Both the position numbers and the translations under genes were made by a program. Below the pieces are notes generated by a model. The model was not told the origin of the DNA. It saw only the letters and a list, made by a program, of their open reading frames with translations, and ran no database searches. Shown one piece after another: positions 1 to 5,930 of a DNA stretch of 6,203 nt; the stretch's first letter is position 1; every line of letters starts with the position of its first letter. This DNA is from Gammaproteobacteria bacterium (GTDB lineage: Bacteria > Pseudomonadota > Gammaproteobacteria > Pseudomonadales > DSM-25080). The stretch lies in the NCBI GenBank assembly GCA_013372965.1, contig JABXIR010000094.1, forward strand, positions 1 through 6,203, in the 5' to 3' direction.

Positions 1-27
1 CAGCTCTTTTGGGGTCATATCGAGCAT
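1..27 (-). CDS. Possible 5' end of a divergent gene (partial, very weak)
   Basis: Read on the minus strand, an ATG at 27 opens nine codons to the window edge (MLDMTPKEL), with a second in-frame ATG at 18 (MTPKEL). A purine stretch, GAGAGA, lies just upstream: it touches the ATG at 27 but sits 9 nt from the ATG at 18, so the latter would be the better-spaced start. Nine residues cannot identify a family. If real, the gene is transcribed away from the secretion operon and shares its promoter region. The alternative is that the left edge holds the 3' end of a plus-strand gene, or no gene at all. Confidence 0.25.
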
Positions 28-82
28 TCTCTCGGGGGTCTAAAACGCAGGCTGTAAAGCGAGATTTTCGCAAAAAATGGCA

Positions 83-88
83 TAAAAT
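83..88 (+). promoter_or_regulatory. Candidate -10 element for the secretion operon
   Basis: TAAAAT matches the sigma-70 -10 consensus at five of six positions and would place transcription start near 95, giving a leader of about 100 nt before the exporter ATG. No convincing -35 hexamer sits 16-18 nt upstream, so an activator would be needed if this is the promoter. A second weak pair, TTGCAG at 122-127 with TAAGGT at 144-149 (16 nt spacer), is also possible. This is pattern matching only. Confidence 0.25.
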
Positions 89-192
89 TAGGGGTGAACG
101 ACGAATTGTTGCTCATTCAAGTTGCAGACGACTGAAACGGGTCTAAGGTTGTTTTATGAACTAGCAAATCTTAGGCGCAGGTAATCAATTTA

Positions 193-2307
193 ATGAAACT
201 CTCTGACGTACTTGAAGTTAACGTTCAACCTGAATTCGCTGATGTATTCGGCACTTTGGTTGGAAGTACCAATAAGAAATTTAAAGCGGATGATGACGAG
301 GGCGCTGATTCCGTAACGTTTGGGTCGCTTCTGAAAAGTAGGGCTTCGGAGCTCGAAGCGTTCGAAGAGGATGTTAAAGAAAGCGAAGATCTAAAGGTGA
401 ACCTACCCGTGATCGCTGTGTTCGGCGAAGACATCGCTTTGATTCATAATTCGACGAGCCATTTCTTTAAGATAATCGAATCGAAACGTCCAACGGAAGA
501 GCTCTCCCTTTCCTTCGAGGATCTTCTCGAGCAAGCAACGAGCTTTTACAAAGTGGTCGACTCGCGTACCGAAAAGGAGTACATGTTCAAGCCGTTTGGA
601 GTTTGGCTGTCTACCGCATTAAAACGTTACAAGAAGTACTACCGTGACGTGATCTTAGCGTCAGTCGTGATCAACATCGTGGCGTTGATGATTCCGCTCT
701 TTTCGATGAATGTTTACGACAAAGTCGTACCCAACAGCGCATTCCAAACGCTTTGGGTGTTGGCGTCGATCATTCTGGTCGGCATGTGCTATGACTGGGT
801 TCTAAAAGTCGCGCGCGCTCAGATCACCGATCGAGTTGGCAAGGAGATCGACGAAGAGCTATCGATGAAGCTGATGGAGCGTGTGTTGCGCTCTCGCGCT
901 GAACAAAAGCCCGCGTCGATCGGTAGTTACTCCAAGTCATTCTCAGATTTCGATGGCGTGCGTGAGTTTATGATGTCGGCAACCTCAACGACACTGGTCG
1001 ACCTACCCTTTTCGCTTCTGTTCTTGGCCGTTGTTATGGCCATCGGTGGCTGGATCGTATTGGTGCCCATCACCGCAATGATTATCATGATCGGTATTTC
1101 AGTCTACAGTCAACGTCGTCTGGGTGAGCAGGTACAAAAGCAGTTTGAGGTAAAGGCTCGCCGCTCGGGTACGGTATTTGAGGCGCTGCAGATGGCGGAT
1201 TTACTGAAAACGTCTAATGCAATACCGACCATGCTTCAACGCTGGCGCAGTGATATCAAAGATTGCTCCAATGTAGGTTACGCCACCAGTACTTTAACGA
1301 CGAAAATCACCAGTTCGACTCAGCTCGTGATGCAACTTGTGTCCATTGCCACCGTAATTGCCGGTGTCTATTTGATCTCAGATGGTCTGCTGACGATGGG
1401 CGGTTTGATCGCTTCGATGATGCTAGCATCACGCTCGGTTCAGTACGTTATGCAGTTTTCTACGATTCTTACGCGCTATCAGCAAGCGAAATCGGGCATT
1501 GAAAGTGTCGATCAATTGCTGTCAGCCGAGCCTGAGAGAGCCCCAAACGCGACCATCGTAGAGCGTCACTTCCTCGAGGGTGATGTGCGTTTGGAAGAAC
1601 TGTCGTTTGTTTACCCCAACTCTCAGACGGAAGTTCTTAAGGACTTAAACATTTCAATAAAGCCGGGTGAGAAAATCGCACTCGTAGGCAATATGGGCTC
1701 GGGCAAATCGACGTTGCTCAATTTGCTCTCGGGACTTTACTTACCAACACAAGGGCGCCTTCTGTTTGACAACTTAGATGCGAATCACTGGGACACGGAC
1801 TTGTTGCGCCAAAACATCGCGACCGTGACTCAGGCTCCAGCGCTAATTAAAGGCTCGATCTTCGAAAACATTACTCTGGGTCTCTCTAAAATTGATGATC
1901 GAGCGGTTGTCGAAGCGATACGTGAGTGTGGGCTCGATAATGCGCTAGCGCGTTTTGAGGGCGGGCTAGACTATGTCATCGGAGAGGGAAACCGAGGCGT
2001 CTCTGGAGGCCAGGCGCAAACCATTTCGCTGGCCCGCGCAATCGTTAAGAATGCCTCGTTAATGATTCTAGATGAGCCAACCTCAATGTTGGATAAAGAG
2101 TCTGAAGCGAAATTTTTAAATTACCTTGCCCGTTTAGATAAATCTAAAACGGTGGTGGTAAGTTCTCATAGTCCGTCTATTCTCAAGTTGTTTGATAGAG
2201 CAATTGTATTGGATAAAGGTAAAGTTCGGTTCGACGGACCGACGTATAAATTGTTCCAGGGTAGTAGCCCTGGCGCAAAAGCGGGAGCAAAGAAAGATGT
2301 CGCTTAA
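193..2307 (+). CDS. Type I secretion ABC exporter, LapB/RtxB-like, cysteine-free N-terminal domain
   Basis: This 704-residue protein is the inner-membrane ATPase/permease of a type I secretion system, using ATP to drive an unfolded cargo protein into a periplasm-spanning channel. Residues 1-135 are a soluble N-terminal domain without any cysteine. It cannot be an active C39 peptidase; only its second half (LPVIAVFGED at 71-80) resembles the C39-like domain of RTX exporters. The membrane domain follows at about 150-420 and contains the family hallmark FSMNVYDKVVPN (170-181). The ATPase domain is intact: Walker A GNMGSGKST (499-507), Q-loop Q547, signature VSGGQ (603-607), Walker B ending LMILDE (623-628), D-loop SMLD (631-634) and H-loop H659. 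ATG 193 is the only sensible start, because an in-frame TAG lies at 172; a modest AGGT lies at 179-182. It is the first gene of the operon and its 3' end overlaps the fusion-protein gene. Length is normal for the family. The cargo cannot be known from the window; large adhesin or RTX protein is inferred. Confidence 0.95.
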   Translation: MKLSDVLEVNVQPEFADVFGTLVGSTNKKFKADDDEGADSVTFGSLLKSRASELEAFEEDVKESEDLKVNLPVIAVFGEDIALIHNSTSHFFKIIESKRPTEELSLSFEDLLEQATSFYKVVDSRTEKEYMFKPFGVWLSTALKRYKKYYRDVILASVVINIVALMIPLFSMNVYDKVVPNSAFQTLWVLASIILVGMCYDWVLKVARAQITDRVGKEIDEELSMKLMERVLRSRAEQKPASIGSYSKSFSDFDGVREFMMSATSTTLVDLPFSLLFLAVVMAIGGWIVLVPITAMIIMIGISVYSQRRLGEQVQKQFEVKARRSGTVFEALQMADLLKTSNAIPTMLQRWRSDIKDCSNVGYATSTLTTKITSSTQLVMQLVSIATVIAGVYLISDGLLTMGGLIASMMLASRSVQYVMQFSTILTRYQQAKSGIESVDQLLSAEPERAPNATIVERHFLEGDVRLEELSFVYPNSQTEVLKDLNISIKPGEKIALVGNMGSGKSTLLNLLSGLYLPTQGRLLFDNLDANHWDTDLLRQNIATVTQAPALIKGSIFENITLGLSKIDDRAVVEAIRECGLDNALARFEGGLDYVIGEGNRGVSGGQAQTISLARAIVKNASLMILDEPTSMLDKESEAKFLNYLARLDKSKTVVVSSHSPSILKLFDRAIVLDKGKVRFDGPTYKLFQGSSPGAKAGAKKDVA
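2283..2287 (+). promoter_or_regulatory. Ribosome binding site deciding the fusion-protein start
   Basis: GGGAG lies 9 nt before the ATG at 2297, inside the last codons of the exporter gene. It supports 2297 over the in-frame ATG at 2192, which has no comparable site and would add 35 residues read from exporter coding sequence. Confidence 0.7.
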
Positions 2308-3598
2308 ATCAGATGTAAGGCGCTCACATTTCATTATCTACACTGTTCTGTCCTTTGTGGTCGTAGTATTGGTCTGGAGTAATTTCGCAACGATCGACGA
2401 GGTCGTTAAAGGCGTCGGACAGGTGAAGACACAAAAGGACGTACAAGCGATACAGTCTCTCGAGGGCGGTATTATTCGAGAGATTCTCGTCGATGAAGGT
2501 GAGTACGTTGAGGCGGGTCAGCCTCTGGTCAGGCTCGATGATATTGCATTTAGATCGGCACTGTCGGAGCTAGAGGAAGAGATCGAGGGGCTAGAAGCGG
2601 TTCGTGCTCGGCTAAGAGCGCAGCTAGCGGCGACCGAGACGATGTCAGAGACCGGACGCGCGTCGGCCATCAACCTCCAAGATTACATCCCAGAAGACTT
2701 AACCCCGGAAAGCAAACGGAGTATCGAGAGTGGTTATACGGCATCGATTGTTGCGCTGAGATCTCAGACCAATACGGTGATGCAGCGCGTCAGCCAAGCG
2801 CAAGAGAGTTTGAATGAGACGATTCAGACCATCATTTATCTCGAAGAAAATTTGGTCAACTTACGCGAAGAATTGGCGCTGAACGAGAGGGCGTATGAAC
2901 AGGGTGCAATCTCTGGAGTGGAATTGCTGCAAGTGCGTCGTAACGTGACTGACAAGCAATCTGAGCTTGATCGAACCAAGTCTGAACAGGAGCGTAAGTC
3001 TCAGCAGCTTGAAGAATATGAATTCGAGCTGAGCTCGGTGGTCGACAACTATCGAAGCGAAGTGCAAGACGAGCTGAACACAACCGACACTCAGCTTGCT
3101 CAGCGTCGTTCCAGTCAAGTAGCCATTAGTGATCGTGTGTTCCGAACCGTGCTCAACTCTCCTGTGAGTGGCACTGTAAAGATGATTCTCAGTTCTACCT
3201 CAGGCGGTATCGTTCAAGGTGGCGAGACGATTTTAGAAGTAGTGCCAGATGACTCGAGTCTGATTGTGGAGGTTCGCATCAATCCTCAAGATATCGGGTA
3301 TTTGCGACCGGGACTTGATTCCTTGGTCAAGCTATCCGCCTACGACTTCGTTATTTACGGTGGTATCGATGGCAATTTGACGCAAATCAGTGCGGACACA
3401 ATCACTGGAGAGGAAGGCGAGAGTTACTACCTAGGGCGAGTTGAGCTCAGCGGTAACGTGACACAGTTCGAGTCTACAGTCGATCTCATTCCGGGCATGC
3501 AAGCAGAAGTGGATATCGTTGTGGGCAAAAAGACAATTTTGGAATACTGGCTAAAGCCAATCCTTAGAGCTAAGTATAATTCTATGAGGGAAGTCTAA
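2297..3598 (+). CDS. Type I secretion membrane fusion protein, HlyD family, LapC/AggC-like
   Basis: This 433-residue periplasmic adaptor links the ABC exporter to the outer-membrane channel. It has a short cytoplasmic N-terminus, one membrane anchor (about 12-30, rich in Val/Leu/Phe), then the first half of the lipoyl-like domain with the family block SLEGGIIREILVDEGEYVEAG (54-74). A long Glu/Gln/Arg-rich coiled-coil hairpin follows at about 86-280. The second lipoyl half begins at NSPVSGTV near 286, followed by a beta-barrel and the typical C-terminus (PGMQAEVDIVVGKKTILEYW followed by LKPILRAK). The start at 2297 gives a normal family N-terminus with the anchor close behind it, and overlaps the exporter stop by 11 nt, suggesting translational coupling. 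The SLEGGI motif and C-terminal block place it with adaptors of protease and adhesin exporters rather than multidrug pumps. Nothing looks truncated or frameshifted. Confidence 0.95.
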   Translation: MSLKSDVRRSHFIIYTVLSFVVVVLVWSNFATIDEVVKGVGQVKTQKDVQAIQSLEGGIIREILVDEGEYVEAGQPLVRLDDIAFRSALSELEEEIEGLEAVRARLRAQLAATETMSETGRASAINLQDYIPEDLTPESKRSIESGYTASIVALRSQTNTVMQRVSQAQESLNETIQTIIYLEENLVNLREELALNERAYEQGAISGVELLQVRRNVTDKQSELDRTKSEQERKSQQLEEYEFELSSVVDNYRSEVQDELNTTDTQLAQRRSSQVAISDRVFRTVLNSPVSGTVKMILSSTSGGIVQGGETILEVVPDDSSLIVEVRINPQDIGYLRPGLDSLVKLSAYDFVIYGGIDGNLTQISADTITGEEGESYYLGRVELSGNVTQFESTVDLIPGMQAEVDIVVGKKTILEYWLKPILRAKYNSMREV

Positions 3599-3599
3599 T

Positions 3600-4913
3600 A
3601 TGGTTAAGAAAGTAATCGTAAAGAGTGCAGTTCTAGCGTGTTTCGCGTTGGCGCCCTTGGCGGCTGCGGATACTTTGGAACAGGCGATCGAAAAGGCCGT
3701 GCACACGTCGCCGGCGCTTCAGCAGTCTTGGTCGAGAGTTCAATCCTTTCAAGAAAACACCAACGTAGCGAGAGCGGACTACTTCCCGACGGTGTTATTA
3801 ACGGGTGGTATCGGTGAGGAGCAAACCGATTATACGGCCGGCATTAACACGGATACTCGACTGGATCGCACCGAGCTCGGCTTAATTGTCCGACAAAGTT
3901 TGTTCAGCGGGTTACGTACCGTGAACGATGTTGCACGTCTAACCGCGGAAGAAAAGTCTGAGCGGTATCGTCTGTATGCCCAAGCTGAGCAGACGGGGAT
4001 GGAGGCGACCGAAATTTATCTTGAGCTTCTGTTAGCTCGTCAAGTACTCGAAGTCGCGGAACAAAATGAGGCCGAGCATCAAGCGATAAGAGATACGGTG
4101 GCTAACAAAGTCAGCAATCAACTGGCTCCGACCTCTGACTTAGCGCAAGTGGAAGGGCGATTAGCCAGCGCTCGATCGTCTACGGCTGCTGCTCAGATTC
4201 GCCTCTATGAGATTCGTTCGCGCTACTTTGCAACGATTGGTGAGATTCCTGATGAGCTTTCGGACCCTTCAGTCTCTCGCGTTATGATGCCCTCATCGCT
4301 GGCTGAAACCATTGCGCGAGCGCGTGAGAATCACCCCGAAATCTTAAGTGCTCAGGAAGCCATTGAGGCGGCCCGTCGAGAGTATCGTGCTGCGACGGGA
4401 CAACACGCTCCTGAGGTTTATGTAGAATTTGGAGCAACGCGCAATGAAAACACGGACGGAAGCGAAGGCTTAGATGAAAATTACCACGTCATGCTCAGGG
4501 CTGAATGGGAGCTCTTCTCGGGCGGCAGCCACTCGGCACAAATTCGTTCAAGTTCGCACCGAATCGCGGAAGCGATGAATGCAAGACTTGACGTAGAGCA
4601 ACAGGTTCGTCAGGCGGTAGAGGCGAGTTGGTACTCGGCTCAGTTTACGGAACAGCAAGTTGTCTACCTCGAGGAAAATGTTCGTAAGTCTGAGGAAGCC
4701 GAGCAAGGCTATCAGTCTCAGTACGATGTCGGTCGCCGAGACCTCTTGAGTCTTTTAATTGTCAAGAGTGAAACGTTTGCCGCTCGCCGCAGTTATCTTG
4801 AAGCGTTCTATCAAAATCTCATCGCTAAATATCGAGTACAGTACTCGATGGGTAAGCTATTGGATTCGGTTACGGTCGCTATGCCAGAGGACTGGACAGA
4901 AAGTGAGGACTAA
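3600..4913 (+). CDS. TolC-family outer-membrane channel of type I secretion, LapE/AggA-like
   Basis: This 437-residue protein is the outer-membrane exit duct that docks with the HlyD-type adaptor. A signal peptide is clear: Lys-rich start, hydrophobic stretch, then APLAAA with likely cleavage near residue 23 before DTLEQAIEKAV. The mature protein has the two-fold repeat of the outer-membrane efflux family: the first half carries RQSLFSGLRT (strand into helix, about 98-107) and the second half the matching EWELFSGG. The C-terminal helix holds the hallmark YDVGRRDLLSLLIVKSE and then YRVQYSMGKLL, typical of TIGR01844-type channels dedicated to type I secretion. The ATG at 3600 starts 1 nt after the adaptor stop and has GAGGG at 3586-3590, 9 nt upstream, so coupled translation is likely. 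The acidic tail (PEDWTESED) encodes the ribosome binding site of the next gene. Because the channel is operon-encoded, it is probably dedicated to this exporter rather than being the housekeeping TolC. Confidence 0.95.
   Translation: MVKKVIVKSAVLACFALAPLAAADTLEQAIEKAVHTSPALQQSWSRVQSFQENTNVARADYFPTVLLTGGIGEEQTDYTAGINTDTRLDRTELGLIVRQSLFSGLRTVNDVARLTAEEKSERYRLYAQAEQTGMEATEIYLELLLARQVLEVAEQNEAEHQAIRDTVANKVSNQLAPTSDLAQVEGRLASARSSTAAAQIRLYEIRSRYFATIGEIPDELSDPSVSRVMMPSSLAETIARARENHPEILSAQEAIEAARREYRAATGQHAPEVYVEFGATRNENTDGSEGLDENYHVMLRAEWELFSGGSHSAQIRSSSHRIAEAMNARLDVEQQVRQAVEASWYSAQFTEQQVVYLEENVRKSEEAEQGYQSQYDVGRRDLLSLLIVKSETFAARRSYLEAFYQNLIAKYRVQYSMGKLLDSVTVAMPEDWTESED
4905..4909 (+). promoter_or_regulatory. 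Ribosome binding site of the lipoprotein gene
   Basis: GAGGA lies within the final codons of the channel gene, only 4 nt before ATG 4914. The stop TAA and the start ATG are directly adjacent (TAAATG), so ribosomes finishing the channel gene can restart at once. The spacing is shorter than the usual 5-9 nt. Confidence 0.55.
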
Positions 4914-5465
4914 ATGAAACGTATAGCCTATGTGTTATTTGCTTTCTTGACCCCTTTATTAATGAGCTGCGAAACGAACCGAGAACCTGAAGGGGGCTTT
5001 GTTTCCAGTGACGGGCTAGCGGACAACGATCGTGATGGCGTGATAAATCAGCACGACCTGTGTGATAACACTCCAAGAACGACGACGGTCGATGAGAATG
5101 GATGTCGAGTGGAGCAGTCTTTAGATGCCACGAGCGACGTTTTCTTTGTACTGTTTGAGGCGAACTCGGCGAATCTTTCACATCGTGAGCAGCTTCGTCT
5201 TCGAAGTCGTGTGAGTGCTTTTACAGGCGAGCACGTAGCGTCGATCGAGGTCGAGCCTCATCGTGCGGACGACGAAAGCGATGCGATTCTTCGCGGTCGC
5301 GCGGAGGCCGTTGAAGCGTTTTTACTCTCTCTCGGAGTAGATCAGGCCCTTATTGAGGTCGTCCCTGACGGTACGATTTCTGAGCGATACCAGTCCGAGT
5401 CTGAGGCTGGGAATCGTGTTAATAGTCGCGTGACGATACGGGTAAATCACTCATCGAGCGATTAG
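4914..5465 (+). CDS. OmpA-like lipoprotein with TSP3-type calcium motif, last gene of the secretion operon
   Basis: This 183-residue protein begins with a lipoprotein signal peptide ending in the lipobox LMSC (16-19). Cys19 would be lipidated, and Glu at +2 predicts sorting to the outer membrane. Residues 37-54 (DNDRDGVINQHDLCDNTP) resemble a thrombospondin type 3 calcium-binding repeat, followed by VDENGC; Cys50 and Cys64 could form a disulfide. Residues 76-177 form an OmpA C-terminal-like domain: FFVLFEANSANLS, then RGRAEAVEAFLLSLGV and NRVNSRVTIRV. The usual G-H-T-D motif is replaced by P115-H116-R117-A118 and the following loop seems about four residues short, while the conserved Arg (R129) remains. 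Peptidoglycan binding is therefore uncertain. In Shewanella the bpfA secretion operon has an OmpA-family gene in the same place after the TolC-type gene, so a role in anchoring or stabilising the secretion channel is a reasonable inference, not shown here. Confidence 0.9.
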   Translation: MKRIAYVLFAFLTPLLMSCETNREPEGGFVSSDGLADNDRDGVINQHDLCDNTPRTTTVDENGCRVEQSLDATSDVFFVLFEANSANLSHREQLRLRSRVSAFTGEHVASIEVEPHRADDESDAILRGRAEAVEAFLLSLGVDQALIEVVPDGTISERYQSESEAGNRVNSRVTIRVNHSSSD

Positions 5466-5488
5466 CGTGTGTTCCTGTTAATACACTG

Positions 5489-5515
5489 AAAAGCCACATT
5501 CGTGTGGCTTTTTTT
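5489..5515 (+). terminator. Intrinsic terminator of the secretion operon
   Basis: A perfect 10-bp stem (AAAAGCCACA, 5489-5498, with TGTGGCTTTT, 5503-5512) closes a TTCG tetraloop and runs into a T tract at 5509-5515. It starts 23 nt after the lipoprotein stop, so the operon ends with that gene. On the minus strand the stem is followed by only four T residues, so it would be a weaker terminator in that direction. Confidence 0.93.
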
Positions 5516-5699
5516 GATTCGTGTGCGCTAGGTTGAGCCGCGTCGGTGCTTGAGCATTTCTAACGTGGGACGGAGTGTCGAACCTTTGAACTATGCTAAC
5601 TCACCGGTGGTGTTATATTCATTCAGGGAGTCGTTTGGTGTCGTTTTGAGTGTTAGATTTGCTAGCGAATGCCGCGCAATATGTCATTCTGAGGGCAAC

Positions 5700-5727
5700 G
5701 AGCTAGGCATCATTTAACGTGAGCTAG
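5700..5727. repeat. Short direct repeat GAGCTAG, 21 nt apart
   Basis: Two identical 7-mers, GAGCTAG at 5700-5706 and at 5721-5727, start 21 nt apart, which is two helical turns and would put them on the same DNA face. The spacing is suggestive of a paired protein site, but 7-mers recur by chance and no promoter is evident next to them. Confidence 0.3.
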
Positions 5728-5868
5728 TACTTTAATGAGCGAGATGAGAGTCGAAAATCAGGGAATCGAACGCCGTGAAGGTTAACCAGCCCAAGTTCAG
5801 TGGCGTTTGATCGTGTCATCCGCTGTATTCCGACCTCACATTCATGTACTATGGCCGACCTCCGTGTT

Positions 5869-5892
5869 GCCTTTAAAGTGACTTTACAAGGC
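5869..5892. promoter_or_regulatory. Operator-like dyad upstream of prfC
   Basis: The left arm GCCTTTAAAGT (5869-5879) is the reverse complement of the right arm ACTTTACAAGGC (5881-5892) apart from one extra C at 5887, with G5880 at the centre. The inner 13 bp (TAAAGT, G, ACTTTA) are perfectly symmetric. The dyad lies 4 nt before a TAAAAT -10 box and covers where the -35 element should be, so a bound dimer could block or recruit RNA polymerase. No T tract follows on either strand, which argues against a terminator. The cognate protein is unknown. Confidence 0.45.
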
Positions 5893-5896
5893 GCTC

Positions 5897-5902
5897 TAAA
5901 AT
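5897..5902 (+). promoter_or_regulatory. Candidate -10 element for prfC
   Basis: TAAAAT matches the sigma-70 -10 box at five of six positions and would start a transcript near 5909, leaving a leader of about 22 nt. The best-spaced -35 candidate, TTAAAG at 5873-5878 (18 nt spacer), is poor and lies within the dyad. A leader-proximal promoter is expected because the upstream operon ends in a strong terminator. Confidence 0.4.
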
Positions 5903-5930
5903 ATCTGGTATTACATTGAGATTATGACTC

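Larger units (their letters stand above)
5516..5930. other. Non-coding stretch between the secretion operon and prfC
   Basis: All six frames are broken by frequent stops, and the few short frames found (22 codons from 5851 on plus, 31 codons from 5819 on minus) have no convincing ribosome site or family resemblance. No tRNA or other RNA gene is recognisable. Visible elements are an 8-bp palindrome CACCGGTG (5602-5609), a GAGCTAG direct repeat (5700-5706 and 5721-5727), and the dyad and -10 box in front of prfC, listed separately. At over 400 nt it is long compared with the packed operon, so an unrecognised small RNA or a decayed gene cannot be excluded. Confidence 0.6.

Noticed and set aside
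1..57. Plus-strand frame open from the left edge to TAA at 55-57 (QLFWGHIEHSLGGLKRRL), possibly the 3' end of an upstream gene
   Set aside because: Eighteen codons without recognisable family features, and no terminator follows. It conflicts with the equally weak minus-strand start. It does not look like the C-terminal RTX or secretion-signal end of an adhesin.
59..71. GCGA-TCGC hairpin followed by an A tract, considered as a terminator
   Set aside because: The stem is only 4 bp, and neither strand has a T tract after it.
3..146. Plus-strand frame 3 open for 47 codons to TAA at 144-146
   Set aside because: The translation is strongly Lys/Arg-biased, has no start or family resemblance, and looks like an accidental open frame.
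1263..1502. 79-codon plus-strand frame inside the exporter gene
   Set aside because: It is fully contained in the exporter coding sequence in another frame and has Cys/His-rich, non-protein-like composition.
2192..2296. Upstream ATG at 2192 as the start of the HlyD-type protein
   Set aside because: The extra 35 residues are out-of-frame reading of the exporter C-terminus, lack a ribosome site, and do not resemble an HlyD N-terminus. ATG 2297 has a good site and a normal N-terminus.
2856..3118. Two overlapping minus-strand frames of 75 and 85 codons within the adaptor gene
   Set aside because: Both are antisense to the conserved coiled-coil coding region and show no independent features.
4879..5181. 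100-codon minus-strand frame across the channel/lipoprotein junction
   Set aside because: It is antisense to two well-supported genes, with Ser/His/Arg-rich composition typical of a shadow frame.
5760..5775. GGGAATCGAAC, reminiscent of the T-arm of a minus-strand tRNA
   Set aside because: The match to the T-loop consensus is imperfect, and no acceptor stem or anticodon arm can be drawn around it.
5727..5819. 31-codon minus-strand frame starting at 5819
   Set aside because: No ribosome site, no recognisable sequence, and of chance length in this intergenic region.
5851..5919. 22-codon plus-strand frame (MADLRVAFKVTLQGALKYLVLH) upstream of prfC
   Set aside because: It spans the likely promoter and dyad, has no Shine-Dalgarno site, and would not be on a transcript starting near 5909.
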